Counted from the stretch's first letter, positions 7,754 to 16,605 are shown. The stretch is DNA of 33,211 nt from an uncultured Armatimonadota bacterium (GCA_903833215.1 CAILEM010000079.1:1-33211); one strand, 5' to 3'. Program-made: numbers and translations. The notes: generated by a model from the letters alone, not told the origin.

Positions 7754-8974
7754 TTACTGATGGACGGGCAGGATGATTTCCTGTGTCGATACCTTCTCTT
7801 GGTGCGTCATGAGCACCTTGATCCTTAATTCTTGGATCTCCGCTTTCTTAGGAAGTTCAGACTTTTTTGTTGCCTTTATCATCGCGCTAAGGCCCGCACG
7901 GTATCGGTTGTCGATATTTCCGCTGGCTAGATTGAGCCGGAGCGAATCTAGCCCCATATCTTCGATACTCGGGGAAATCGCTGCAACTTGACCCATCGAA
8001 TAGCCTCCATTGGGGTCCTGTAAAGTTGCGTGGGTCTTGGGAAATGGAATAACAGACCAAGCCAAATCCAGTTGCTGATTGGAAGGGAGATTCTTCCGGG
8101 CACTCTTGCCTTTCTCGGCTGGCGCGCGATTTCCACCCATAACACCTAGGCCCTCCATTTCACCCATCAGTTGCTTCGTTGGCAACGAAAGGAAGTTGGT
8201 TCCATTTAAGTGAAGGACTTTGGCATTCTTGTAGATCAGCTCATATTCGATAGGAATCCTTCGATACCGACGGAGCCGTACTCTCACGGCGTCGGGGCAA
8301 TCGGCCAGGATGCCGAAGCCCATGATGGCGGGTCCAAAAGAAGTGTCGAGTAAGTCAACATATTCCACCATATCGGGGGGAAGGGGCCGGACAACTTTTA
8401 CATCGATGTACTTGCGATCCCTAACGAATGTTGCACGGGCGATTTTTTCAGCCGCAGCGGCTTTTGCGCCACGTGGAGGTACGAAGAGGCGAACGGGATC
8501 TGCAATTTTCGAGAGAGGAATAGTGACTTCTTTGGAACCTAGAACATGCCCATTACCGACGTTGACATTGACAACTTTGGGTTTGACCGCAAATTCACGC
8601 TTGAGAGACAGGACGCAAATGGGGCCTCCTACGCTGATCGACGCCGAGTAATCACGCTGATTCGTATCCTTTGCCGACTTTATCATCGCTGGGATTGCCT
8701 CGCCACTCTCCTTATCGCGAATCGTAAAGACGGCGATGGCAGCATCGTCGGCGGTGCAGGTGTACTTAAGAGCCTCGGCACCGCTGGCTCCTGATATGCG
8801 GATGATTTTCCCCGGCGTGGCCTCCTCTTGTGCCAGTACATCCACTTGAAAGTCTGGGTCTGGGAGCCTCGGTGGCCCATGAGGAGGTTCAGCGGTCGAT
8901 CGTCGATTGATCAGGATTGCGGCAGCGACAGCCACAACGACGATAATGGGTACATAGATGGTTTGCGGTTTCAA
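7754..8974 (-). CDS. Array paralogue 4: membrane-anchored protein of unknown family
   Basis: A 406-aa protein of the same unrecognised family. A single hydrophobic segment at about 6-22 (IYVPIIVVVAVAAAILI) is followed by an Arg-Arg pair and a proline-rich linker, with no clear signal-peptidase site, so it probably stays anchored with its body outside the cytoplasm. Conserved blocks: FQVDVLAQEEATPGK (42-56), KYTC with Cys73, RDKESG, FAVKPKVVNV, KIADPVR..VPP (156-167), PLPPD (197-201), RLRRYRR, IYKNAK (247-252), KQLMGEMEGLGVMG (267-280), SPSIEDMGLDSLRL, ending ILPVHQ. It is closest by eye to paralogue 5. The start codon is TTG, aligned with paralogues 3 and 5. A 106-bp spacer separates it from paralogue 3. 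Confidence 0.8.
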   Translation of the reverse strand: MKPQTIYVPIIVVVAVAAAILINRRSTAEPPHGPPRLPDPDFQVDVLAQEEATPGKIIRISGASGAEALKYTCTADDAAIAVFTIRDKESGEAIPAMIKSAKDTNQRDYSASISVGGPICVLSLKREFAVKPKVVNVNVGNGHVLGSKEVTIPLSKIADPVRLFVPPRGAKAAAAEKIARATFVRDRKYIDVKVVRPLPPDMVEYVDLLDTSFGPAIMGFGILADCPDAVRVRLRRYRRIPIEYELIYKNAKVLHLNGTNFLSLPTKQLMGEMEGLGVMGGNRAPAEKGKSARKNLPSNQQLDLAWSVIPFPKTHATLQDPNGGYSMGQVAAISPSIEDMGLDSLRLNLASGNIDNRYRAGLSAMIKATKKSELPKKAEIQELRIKVLMTHQEKVSTQEIILPVHQ

Positions 8975-9080
8975 TTCAATCCATTCCGACGGAAGTGTTC
9001 AATGTGCCTAGACGCCGTTCTCTTTCACGACGGAATGAGAGGCTCGAACGTTCTTCGAATCGGATTGTGATTGCTGCTGT

Positions 9081-10322
9081 TTACTTGTGAACGGGCAGAA
9101 CGAGGGTTCGGGATGAGATCTTTTGAAGGTGCGTAATGCGAACTCGAAACTCAATTTTGGGGATGTCTATCACAAGGGGATGAGTCGATTTTTGCTGAGA
9201 CCGCAAAACTTCGGTAAAGCCGCTGAATCGTCGACCTTGCATGAACGCATCGTTAAGCGAAACCCGTAGAGTGTCCAACCCCAAGTCATCGATTTTCGGC
9301 GAAACACTCAGCAACTCCAACTCCGGTGGTGGCACGGCTTTCGTAGGGTCAACTCTCTCGCCGCGCTTGCGCCGGAATTTCCATTGAAGTTCAATGACCT
9401 GGTTGGATGGAGGGGACTGGAGACGGTGTCCCCCAAATTCCAGCGGCGGCTTGTTGGAAGCGACGATTAAGGCTCCCTCTATTTGTCCGAGTTCTTGCCG
9501 CTTGGGTAGGGAAACGAAGTTCCTTCCATTCACTTTCACGAGCTTCGCGTCTTTGTAAGTCAGAACCACTTCGCGACTCTGTTTGTGGAATCGGTCGAGG
9601 CGAACCTTTACGGCATCAATGCTTACAGCGGACGTGTTTGGCAACGGCCAAAAGCCGAAGGGTCGGCGAGGGAGGATGAACGGGAAATAAGATGAATCCA
9701 CCAAAACTGCTTTTTCGACTTGATCGGGCGGCAACGGTGTGCGACATTCCACCGTCACGAAGGTCCGGTCGTGGTTTAATTTGGCAAAAGCTGATTTCTC
9801 AGCTTCGGCAGTAGTTGTATCCGGTGGAGGGACTACGTCACGAACTGGGTCGGCAATGTCCTCGATCCGAATGGTCCCTCGCCGGCGGCCGGTCACTCCA
9901 GCATTCGCGATTTCGACATTGACCGCGTCTGGCTTGGTCGAGAATCCCCTTTTAAGGGCAAGAACCTTTACGGGGCCATTCGACATCACAACCCCAAGGT
10001 AGTTTCGGGAGACCATATCTCGAGCGGTTGAAACTGCTGCTCTCAAACTCTGACCGCGGAACTTATCGCGCATCGTGAAAATCGCAATTGCCGCGTCATC
10101 GGGGGCACAAACATACTTCATGACCTCGGAGCCGTTGGGATCTGTGACCTTAAACACCTTTCCTGGAGTTGCTTTCTCCTGTTGGAGAACGTCCAGTTGA
10201 AAATCTGGATCATAAAAGTTGTAGCCATTCCAATGTCGGCGGTGTGACCGAGGAATGCTAAATACTCCGGCGATCGCCGCAGCGAAAACGACGATCGCAA
10301 TGGTGATGGTTTGGACCTTCAA
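9081..10322 (-). CDS. Array paralogue 3: membrane-anchored protein of unknown family
   Basis: A 413-aa member of the family. The hydrophobic anchor is at about 5-22 (TITIAIVVFAAAIAGVF). Conserved blocks: FQLDVLQQEKATPGKV (41-56), KYVC with Cys72, APDDAAIAIFTMRDK (73-87), VKVLALKRGF (118-127), IEDIADPVR (153-161), PLPPD (196-200), DAVKVRLDRF, YKDAK, NFVSLP..QELGQIEG, SPKIDDLGLDTLRV, ending SSRTLVLPVHK. The TTG start overlaps the stop of paralogue 2 as TTGA (10319-10322), which points to coupled translation of the two. The stretch between conserved blocks at about 210-232 is Pro/Phe-rich and specific to this copy. Confidence 0.8.
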   Translation of the reverse strand: MKVQTITIAIVVFAAAIAGVFSIPRSHRRHWNGYNFYDPDFQLDVLQQEKATPGKVFKVTDPNGSEVMKYVCAPDDAAIAIFTMRDKFRGQSLRAAVSTARDMVSRNYLGVVMSNGPVKVLALKRGFSTKPDAVNVEIANAGVTGRRRGTIRIEDIADPVRDVVPPPDTTTAEAEKSAFAKLNHDRTFVTVECRTPLPPDQVEKAVLVDSSYFPFILPRRPFGFWPLPNTSAVSIDAVKVRLDRFHKQSREVVLTYKDAKLVKVNGRNFVSLPKRQELGQIEGALIVASNKPPLEFGGHRLQSPPSNQVIELQWKFRRKRGERVDPTKAVPPPELELLSVSPKIDDLGLDTLRVSLNDAFMQGRRFSGFTEVLRSQQKSTHPLVIDIPKIEFRVRITHLQKISSRTLVLPVHK

Positions 10323-11644
10323 TGCTTACTCAAAGGTGTCGTCGGGGCCACGCGTTGCAGCCTTCGATGCACGGGGAGAAGTACCGTTTTAGAGGAAACG
10401 TTTGACTGCGTCACCGCTCGGATGCTAATTCGCAACTCGGGAATGGTGCGAACCAGTGCGGTGCTAGAAGGATTCGTTGAGTGGATTGTACTGTCGAGAC
10501 CGCTGACGGGTCCGCCAGACAAGAGGGCCCCTGGGATGACGATGCGAAGAGAACCGAGTCCCATCTCAGCAACCGTCGGTGTGATAGAGACAAGCTCTAG
10601 CATTGGGATCTTGATGCGGTGACTGGGCGGTGCACCTGGCCGCAGATTTTCCTTAGGGTTCCAACGGAAAGTGAGCGTTTGGTTGTTAACATGGGCACCC
10701 GGTTTCGAACTTTTTTGGGTCGTGCTTGGGGCTGTGTTTCCAATCATGAGCGTGTGTCCGTCGACGGTGCCGACATCCTGCATAACCGGAAGTGAGAGGA
10801 AGTTATTCCCGCCTATCTGGATGATTTGTGCATTTCTGTAAATCAGGGTTGAAGCAACGTAGTCATTTTTCTTGCGGTCGATTCGCACTTTGACGGCGTC
10901 GATATTCTCAATGTAGTGCGGAGGCAAGCTGTAATAGACTTCGCCCATAGGAAGGTAAGTGGAGTCAATGATCGATGGTATTTCGAATTGGCCTCGCGGT
11001 GGCTTTTCTTTGAGCGTAATTTCTACGTAGCCACGATCGACGTGCAGATCGGCTCTCGCAACCTTTTCAGCTTCGACGAGTTCTTTGCCTTGGGGCGGTG
11101 ACAGGTGTCGAATGGGATCAGCGATTTCGGTGACTTGGAGGCTCTCGGGCTTGGAGCCATCGGCTTCGTCACTTTGAAATTTGACTTCAACTCGTGACGG
11201 CTTCTTAGCGAAGCCTCTTTTAAGTGCCAGCACTTTGACGGCGCCTGAACCGGACTCAATCGTGGCGAAGTACTCTCGGCCCTCGGGATCCTGAATTGTC
11301 GTGATTGTAGGAAAGACATCTGCACCGTTGGCAATATTCCTCATCGTGAACAGAACGATGGCGGCATCCTCGGGTTTGCACTTGTACTTGAGGAGTTCAA
11401 CCCCATGTTCATCTTGGGCTTGAATGACTTTTCCTGGCACCGCAATTTCCTGCCTGATAACATCTACTTGGAACCTAGTGGGCTTTCGCCTAACAGGCAC
11501 GAAATTTCCAATCTGCTTCAGGATTCTGCGTGCGTCGGGTAACTCGTCCGGCTTGATGGCAAAAACCCAGATCGCACTCAACCCTAATACGAGAGTCAAG
11601 CTGATGACGAGGACCTTGAGCTTGGTTTCGTTCAGTCTGGGCAA
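10319..11644 (-). CDS. Array paralogue 2: membrane-anchored protein of unknown family
   Basis: The longest member, 441 aa. The anchor is at about 9-29 (LKVLVISLTLVLGLSAIWVFA). Conserved blocks: FQVDVIRQEIAVPGKVI (58-74), LKYKC with Cys89, KPEDAAIVLFTMRN, VKVLALKRGFAKKP, ITEIADPIR-type block, RGYVEITLKEKPP, DAVKVRIDRK, IYRNAQ, NNFLSLPVMQDVG, TPTVAEMGLGSLRI, and SSKTVLLPVH. Unlike its relatives it carries 12 or so extra residues (RRLQRVAPTTPLSKH) after the LPVH motif. The start is TTG with GAGGA 7 nt upstream, a good ribosome-binding site. A 47-bp spacer follows paralogue 1. Confidence 0.8.
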   Translation of the reverse strand: MPRLNETKLKVLVISLTLVLGLSAIWVFAIKPDELPDARRILKQIGNFVPVRRKPTRFQVDVIRQEIAVPGKVIQAQDEHGVELLKYKCKPEDAAIVLFTMRNIANGADVFPTITTIQDPEGREYFATIESGSGAVKVLALKRGFAKKPSRVEVKFQSDEADGSKPESLQVTEIADPIRHLSPPQGKELVEAEKVARADLHVDRGYVEITLKEKPPRGQFEIPSIIDSTYLPMGEVYYSLPPHYIENIDAVKVRIDRKKNDYVASTLIYRNAQIIQIGGNNFLSLPVMQDVGTVDGHTLMIGNTAPSTTQKSSKPGAHVNNQTLTFRWNPKENLRPGAPPSHRIKIPMLELVSITPTVAEMGLGSLRIVIPGALLSGGPVSGLDSTIHSTNPSSTALVRTIPELRISIRAVTQSNVSSKTVLLPVHRRLQRVAPTTPLSKH

Positions 11645-11691
11645 AGTGGATCCTCGAAAATCGATGCGGGAACGAACAGGCCGCCTATTCG

Positions 11692-12954
11692 TTAATGTGC
11701 AACGGGAAGTGTGATCGTCTTTGAGCTTATCAAATGTCGCCGTGATTCCGTCACTTCAAGGCGAAACTCCGGGATGATTCGCCTTTGAACGTAAGTATCC
11801 CTTTTGGCCGGCGCAAATACGCCCGAAAACCCAACCGATTGGCCGTCAATATTTTTGCTAGGAAGGTCCACTTTCAAAATATCGACCCCTATGGACTCGG
11901 GAGCAGGAAAGAGGCGGTTGACCTTGAGGTAGCAAGGTTCGGCGGTACGTAAGGATTTGCGATCTTTCTGCGGAGAGTCAGTGGCCCATTTGAAGACCAA
12001 GGGCTGGGTAACGCGCAGGGATTTCGTCACTCTATGTTTGCTTTGTTTTGGAAGCGAATTCTGGAGGGTGATTTTCCGCCCATGAATTGAGCCAACGACC
12101 TGCTGTTGCTTGAACAGCAGGAAGCTGTCTTTGTTGGACTCAACGACTTCGGCATTACGGTAGATCAATGCGTACGGAATCGTCTCGTTCTTGAATCGAT
12201 CTATCCTGACCTTCACCGCTTGCATTTCCTTTCCGTAAAACGGAGGAAGTGGCGAATGCACTTCATCTGGCATGCAGTAGCTTGTTCCTAGTTGCGTAAC
12301 CGACTCGGATTCATCCCTCGGAAGTTGACTCCGAAGTCGGATATCGACGTCTCCAGATTTGGGATTCCACCTTGCTGACGCCATCTCAAGAGCTTGCCGA
12401 GCCTCGCTCGCAGTCGGAGGCGGAACAAAAAGAGTTGGGTCGGCTATTTTAGTGAGGTTCACAGTTACGAATTGCCGTGAGCCCGCATAACTACCGGAAA
12501 GGGTCACCGAAACAGACTTGGGCGTGCGACTGAAACCGCGTTTCAACAGGAGTAAAGTGGCACCGCCCAAAGGGAAAGGATCCACTCGGTAAGCATTACC
12601 TTCAGCGTCAACGGCTGATTGGACACTTGGGACGATGTGCGTTTTGTCAAACGGGTCGTCTGCGGTAATAATCGCGAGCGCAGCATCGTTCGGTCCGCAG
12701 ACATACTCCGATTCCTTGGGATCGTCTTTAGAGGTGAGTTGAAGCCGCATGCCCGGAAAGGCAGGGTACTGTTGCATCACGTGAACTGCCATAACAGACC
12801 GGCGTCGGTTGATCTCCTCGTTTTCGCCATCCCGCAATTTCACAAAGCCGACGACCAATACCGTGATCATTACGATGATCGCGATGTTCTCTGAGCGGCT
12901 CAGTGGCTTTGTAATGCGAAGAGGCATAGAAAGAAGTGATCCTTTAGGTGACAT
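11692..12954 (-). CDS. Array paralogue 1 (first gene): membrane-anchored protein of unknown family
   Basis: A 420-aa protein, the most divergent member and the presumed first gene of the transcript. The anchor lies at about 23-38 (NIAIIVMITVLVVGFV). Recognisable family blocks: EYVC with Cys86, GPNDAALAI, LLLLKRGFSRTPKSVSV, TKIADPTLFVPPP, QAVKVRIDRFK, LIYRNAEVV, QQQVVGSIHG, APESIGVDILKVDL and terminal SSKTITLPVAH. ATG at 12954 gives the longest form; an internal ATG at 12927 (residue 10) has AAAGGA 12 nt upstream and is an equally reasonable start. The 117-bp region upstream is shared with the divergent Vps10-like gene and should contain the array promoter. Confidence 0.75.
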   Translation of the reverse strand: MSPKGSLLSMPLRITKPLSRSENIAIIVMITVLVVGFVKLRDGENEEINRRRSVMAVHVMQQYPAFPGMRLQLTSKDDPKESEYVCGPNDAALAIITADDPFDKTHIVPSVQSAVDAEGNAYRVDPFPLGGATLLLLKRGFSRTPKSVSVTLSGSYAGSRQFVTVNLTKIADPTLFVPPPTASEARQALEMASARWNPKSGDVDIRLRSQLPRDESESVTQLGTSYCMPDEVHSPLPPFYGKEMQAVKVRIDRFKNETIPYALIYRNAEVVESNKDSFLLFKQQQVVGSIHGRKITLQNSLPKQSKHRVTKSLRVTQPLVFKWATDSPQKDRKSLRTAEPCYLKVNRLFPAPESIGVDILKVDLPSKNIDGQSVGFSGVFAPAKRDTYVQRRIIPEFRLEVTESRRHLISSKTITLPVAH

Positions 12955-13071
12955 TGAATTCGACGCTAAATTGAAGTCCCAGGGTTCTGGTGGTTTGTCG
13001 TGACCATATAAGTGAGATTCTCAGAGATTTCTTGCGAATTCTGGGAAGGCACCAAGGTAGAACGATTCCTA
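12955..13071. promoter_or_regulatory. Divergent intergenic region driving the array (minus) and the Vps10-like gene (plus)
   Basis: Plus-strand TATAAG (13007-13012) and minus-strand TTATAT overlap at the same AT-rich spot, both without convincing -35 boxes. An 11-bp odd palindrome TGAGATTCTCA sits at 13013-13023 next to them and could be an operator. Functional assignment is tentative. Confidence 0.3.
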
Positions 13072-16008
13072 ATGCGTTCTTACCATTGGCTGCCCTTCCT
13101 TTCGGCACTCTGCCTAGCCAGCATCGCAGTAGCCCAGGTTGATCCGGACGAAGCTCCGGATGGTCCATCGAAACGCCTTTCAAAACAAGAACAGCGTCAG
13201 AAATTCCATCCAACTGCGATCAAAGGAATGCCTGCGTCCGTGTGGCAGGATGGATACAAGACACACCTGAAACTGGAATCAGAGAGCCCATTTGGTGGCA
13301 TCGCATGGCGAAGCGTCGGTCCCGAAAAGCAGAGTGGTCGTGTCAATGTTATTACGGCAGCAGCAGGGGACCCGAGCAAGCTCTATGTCGCTTTTGCGAC
13401 AGGGGGCCTTTGGCGAACAGATGATGATGGAGCGACTTGGACGTCTCTTTTCGATAACCAAAGCGCATTCAGCATAGGAGCGGTGACGCTCAGTCGAGAT
13501 GGCAAAACGATTTGGGTTGGAACCGGGGAAGAGAACAGCCAGCGAACAAGTTATGCGGGCACGGGTGTTTTCAAGAGCACGGATGCCGGCAAAACATGGC
13601 AATGGATGGGGTTGCCGGAGAGCCACCATATCGGCAAGATCGTCATTGACCCTAAGAACGAGAACATTGTTTATGTCGCCGCGCTAGGTCACCTCTATTC
13701 CGATAACCCAGAGCGAGGCGTTTACAAAACCATAGATGGTGGGAAGTCTTGGGACCAGGTCCTCAAGGTTGATGCATCTACCGGCGCCGTTGACATGGTC
13801 CTTGATCCTCGCAACCCCAGCATCGTCTACGCGAGCATGTGGCAGCGCCACCGTCACGCTTGGGACTTTCTTGAGAGTGGCCCAGGAAGCGCACTCTATA
13901 GATCATCCGACGCAGGAAAGAACTGGAGAAAAGTCTCTGACGTACCTTCGGGTGATGCTGCCGGCAGAATTGGCCTCTCCATTTGCACAAGTCATCCCGA
14001 CACCGTGTATGCATTCGTCGACAATCAATCGGAAGACGATGGTTGGGCAGATATGGACGAAACGGTGCCGTCGGGTCGATTGACTCCACGGCGATTTGTA
14101 CACCTTGACGAGGAAAAAATTATCCAATTCGACAAGGCGAAACTTACGACGTTCCTCCACGCCTACGATAAAGATATGAAGGTGGATGACGTCCTTCAGC
14201 AGATTAAGGATAAAAAACTCACCGTCCTTCAACTGACTGAGCGACTCAAAGAAAAGTCGCCCAATGCATTTTCAGCAGAAACGGGAGCAGAGCTTTATCG
14301 GACAGACGATGCCGGTAAGTCTTGGCATCGAACGGACCGTGGCCAGTTTGGGGCGTTTGGCGGCTACTACTGGGGCAAAGTCTGGGTGAACCCCAGCGAC
14401 GCGAATGATGTGTACGTGATGGGACTACCATTGCTCCGATCAAAGGACGGCGGTAAGAACTGGACATCCGTTTTCCAGCGGGCGCACGTCGACTATCACG
14501 CAGTCTGGAACGATCCTCGGGATCCCCGGAAAGTGTGGGTGGGCAATGACGGTGGCTTGTACCTGTCTTTTGATGGTGGAACGACCATTCGCCACTTGAA
14601 TAACCTCGCCGTCGGGCAGAGCACAACGCTCGCCGTCGACAACAAGACGCCCTACAACATCTACACGGGTCTCCAGGATAACGGAACCATGAAGGGACCA
14701 AGCAGTTATCGGCCTGGAGTGAGTGATCCCAATCTGTGGAAAGAAATTTTTGGTGGAGACGGCAGTTGGGTTGCTGTCGATCCTCGGAATGACGGCGATA
14801 CTGCCTACGTCGCCTATCAGTTTGGTGAGCACTCAGCGATCAGCCAGGTCAATGGCAGTTCGTGGGGTGTTCGGGCGGAGCCGCCCAAAGGCGATCCTGC
14901 TCCTCGATGCAACTGGATCTCTCCGCTTGTGATCTCTCCGCACGCCCCAGACATTTTGTATTTGGGTGCCCAGCGACTCTATCGGTCGTTTGACATGGGG
15001 CATAAGTACAAGCCGATCTCCTCCGATCTCACAAAGAACAAAACGAACGGCAATGTGCCATTTTCGACAATCAAAGACGTGAGCGAGAGTCCCGTCCGGT
15101 TTGGCCTGATCTATGTCGGATGCGATGATGGCAATGTTCAGGTAACCCAAGATGGCGGATATCAGTGGACAGCGATCCCGACGCCGACGCCAGATAAATG
15201 GGTCTCACGGGTCGTGGCAAGCAAGTGGGATGAGAAGACCGTTTATGTCGCTCAAAGCGGATATCGCGAGGATGATTTCGCTCCGTACTTGTGGAAATCC
15301 ACGGACTTTGGCAAGACTTGGAAGTCGATCGTAGGCAATCTGCCGACCGAGACGGTGAACGTCATCCGCGAGGATCCGAATCGCAACGACGTGTTGTATG
15401 TCGGAACCGATATGGGCGTCTACATCACTTTTGATGGCGGCACAACGTGGGAAATCCTCAACGGGAGCCTTCCTCACACTCCGGTACATGACCTCGTTGT
15501 TCAGGCATCTGAGAAGGATCTTGTTATTGCCACTCATGCCCGCAGTGTCTGGGTGCTTCACCTCAACAAGATCTTGAGCATTACTCCCGAGCTACGCAAA
15601 ACCGATTTGAAACTCGACTCTGTCGATGACATGACGACATCGAATACTTGGGGCTACGACCGGAAGGAGAGGTGGGATACCTCGGCTCCTCGGGCCCCGA
15701 AGGTGACTGGTGCCTTTTGGACCAAAGAGGCGGGGAAGGCGACTTTCGTGATCAAAGACAAGGCTGGCAAGGAAGTGAAGAAGAAAACTTTCGATGCTGT
15801 GAGAGGGTTTAACGATCTCACAATTGACCTTGAACTCACCGCGGCCAAACCTTCCACGCAAAAGAAGATCAAGTTGGCGAAAGCCGACGATGTGCTCGTT
15901 GATCCCTACTTGTCCGATCGAGCCACGTATGTGCCGGTTGGGGAGTACACGCTGGAGTTGACGGTGGGAAGTCATACCGTGACCCAGAAGTGGAAAGTTA
16001 CGAAGTAG
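13072..16008 (+). CDS. Secreted Vps10/sortilin-like BNR-repeat beta-propeller protein
   Basis: About 978 aa from the ATG at 13072, which opens a clean signal peptide (MRSYHWLPFLSALCLASIAVAQ). The frame is open back to a GTG at 13012, but that would put 20 charged residues before the signal, so I reject it. The body is a chain of Asp-box (BNR) motifs, S/T-x-D-x-G-x-T-W: STDAGKTW, TIDGGKSW, SSDAGKNW, TDDAGKSW, SKDGGKNW, STDFGKTW, TFDGGTTW, in a pattern like the ten-bladed Vps10/sortilin N-domain; such proteins are often labelled glycosyl hydrolase although catalysis is usually unproven. The last 150 or so residues form a Lys-rich region with a beta-sandwich look (KATFVIKDKAGKEV...YTLELTVG). An internal charged helix at about 340-400 interrupts the propeller. 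Divergent from the paralogue array; no close downstream partner. Confidence 0.88.
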   Translation: MRSYHWLPFLSALCLASIAVAQVDPDEAPDGPSKRLSKQEQRQKFHPTAIKGMPASVWQDGYKTHLKLESESPFGGIAWRSVGPEKQSGRVNVITAAAGDPSKLYVAFATGGLWRTDDDGATWTSLFDNQSAFSIGAVTLSRDGKTIWVGTGEENSQRTSYAGTGVFKSTDAGKTWQWMGLPESHHIGKIVIDPKNENIVYVAALGHLYSDNPERGVYKTIDGGKSWDQVLKVDASTGAVDMVLDPRNPSIVYASMWQRHRHAWDFLESGPGSALYRSSDAGKNWRKVSDVPSGDAAGRIGLSICTSHPDTVYAFVDNQSEDDGWADMDETVPSGRLTPRRFVHLDEEKIIQFDKAKLTTFLHAYDKDMKVDDVLQQIKDKKLTVLQLTERLKEKSPNAFSAETGAELYRTDDAGKSWHRTDRGQFGAFGGYYWGKVWVNPSDANDVYVMGLPLLRSKDGGKNWTSVFQRAHVDYHAVWNDPRDPRKVWVGNDGGLYLSFDGGTTIRHLNNLAVGQSTTLAVDNKTPYNIYTGLQDNGTMKGPSSYRPGVSDPNLWKEIFGGDGSWVAVDPRNDGDTAYVAYQFGEHSAISQVNGSSWGVRAEPPKGDPAPRCNWISPLVISPHAPDILYLGAQRLYRSFDMGHKYKPISSDLTKNKTNGNVPFSTIKDVSESPVRFGLIYVGCDDGNVQVTQDGGYQWTAIPTPTPDKWVSRVVASKWDEKTVYVAQSGYREDDFAPYLWKSTDFGKTWKSIVGNLPTETVNVIREDPNRNDVLYVGTDMGVYITFDGGTTWEILNGSLPHTPVHDLVVQASEKDLVIATHARSVWVLHLNKILSITPELRKTDLKLDSVDDMTTSNTWGYDRKERWDTSAPRAPKVTGAFWTKEAGKATFVIKDKAGKEVKKKTFDAVRGFNDLTIDLELTAAKPSTQKKIKLAKADDVLVDPYLSDRATYVPVGEYTLELTVGSHTVTQKWKVTK

Positions 16009-16027
16009 CAAGTTAGCAAGCTGTGAT

Positions 16028-16144
16028 GCCTCCAGCTGAGAAGGTAGCGAAGCTTGGAGGCTTGCACCAGCTGCTTCCGCCAGCTACCCTGGGAACATTA
16101 CTCGCGCTGATGCCTCCAGGCGGAACGAAGTGGAGCCTGGAGGC
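16028..16144. repeat. Two copies of the GCCTCC hairpin element
   Basis: GCCTCCAGCT (16028-16037) faces AGCTTGGAGGC (16051-16061), and a perfect 10-bp pair GCCTCCAGGC (16112-16121) / GCCTGGAGGC (16135-16144) follows. Interiors differ from the 1-258 copies while the stems persist. The first lies 20 bp after the Vps10-like stop and may serve as its terminator hairpin. From 16009 to 16949 the only other things I can support are the two small coding remnants and the copies at 16603-16738. Confidence 0.85.
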
Positions 16145-16229
16145 TTGAACCAACTACTGTCGATGGCGAGGGCACGGTTGGGTAGCGTATCAGTTTGAAA
16201 CGGGAAGTAAACAAATTGCGGTTAGCGAT

Positions 16230-16367
16230 TCACTTGACAAAGTTGTTTTGAGCAAATACCCATCGCCAAAACAAAAGTACACCGATCTGCAACGCGAAAA
16301 ATAATATCGCGATCACGATAACCGTCATCCGTATGAACTTGGGTGATGGACGCCAGCACGGTTTCAC
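16230..16367 (-). CDS. Possible 45-aa single-pass membrane protein
   Basis: A short minus-strand frame from GTG at 16367 encodes 45 residues: a basic N-terminus (KPCWRPSPKFIR), one strongly hydrophobic segment at about 14-38 (MTVIVIAILFFALQIGVLLF) and a short polar tail. A later ATG at codon 14 would give only the helix. GAGGGA lies too close to the GTG to be a good ribosome-binding site. It starts 28 nt after the stop of the fragment at 16396. The hydrophobic pattern is more protein-like than random, but with no homologue recognised it may be a decayed gene end. Confidence 0.35.
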   Translation of the reverse strand: MKPCWRPSPKFIRMTVIVIAILFFALQIGVLLFWRWVFAQNNFVK

Positions 16368-16395
16368 TCCCTCAGTATAAGGAGAGTTTGGGATT

Positions 16396-16605
16396 CTATT
16401 CAGGCAATTCGTTCGATTCTGGAGGTTGGAGAATTTTGGGCAAGTACACGAGCGCTTGGCTATCCCTCTCTGCGAAATACGCTTGTGCTTTCTGTGGAAG
16501 CCATGTGTAATGGAAATATCTTCGAAAATTTGCTAGGACCACGTTCGGATACAGCTTCGCATAAACAACTCTGCCATCTGAGTAAACACGGTTGCCTGCA
16601 TAGCA
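16396..16605 (-). pseudogene. Truncated coding remnant abutting hairpin repeats
   Basis: The minus-strand frame ending at 16396 encodes about 70 residues with normal protein composition (for example VVYAKLYPNVVLANFRRYF and QAYFAERDSQALVYLPK), then upstream of about 16605 runs straight into the palindromic repeats, where the translation is only repeat peptide. No start codon lies between the repeat and this segment other than ones inside the repeat. I read it as the 3' end of a gene whose 5' part was lost when the repeats arrived. No family recognised. Confidence 0.4.

Noticed and set aside
13012-13071. GTG start of the Vps10-like gene at 13012
   Set aside because: It would put 20 polar residues before a clear signal peptide; ATG 13072 fits export.
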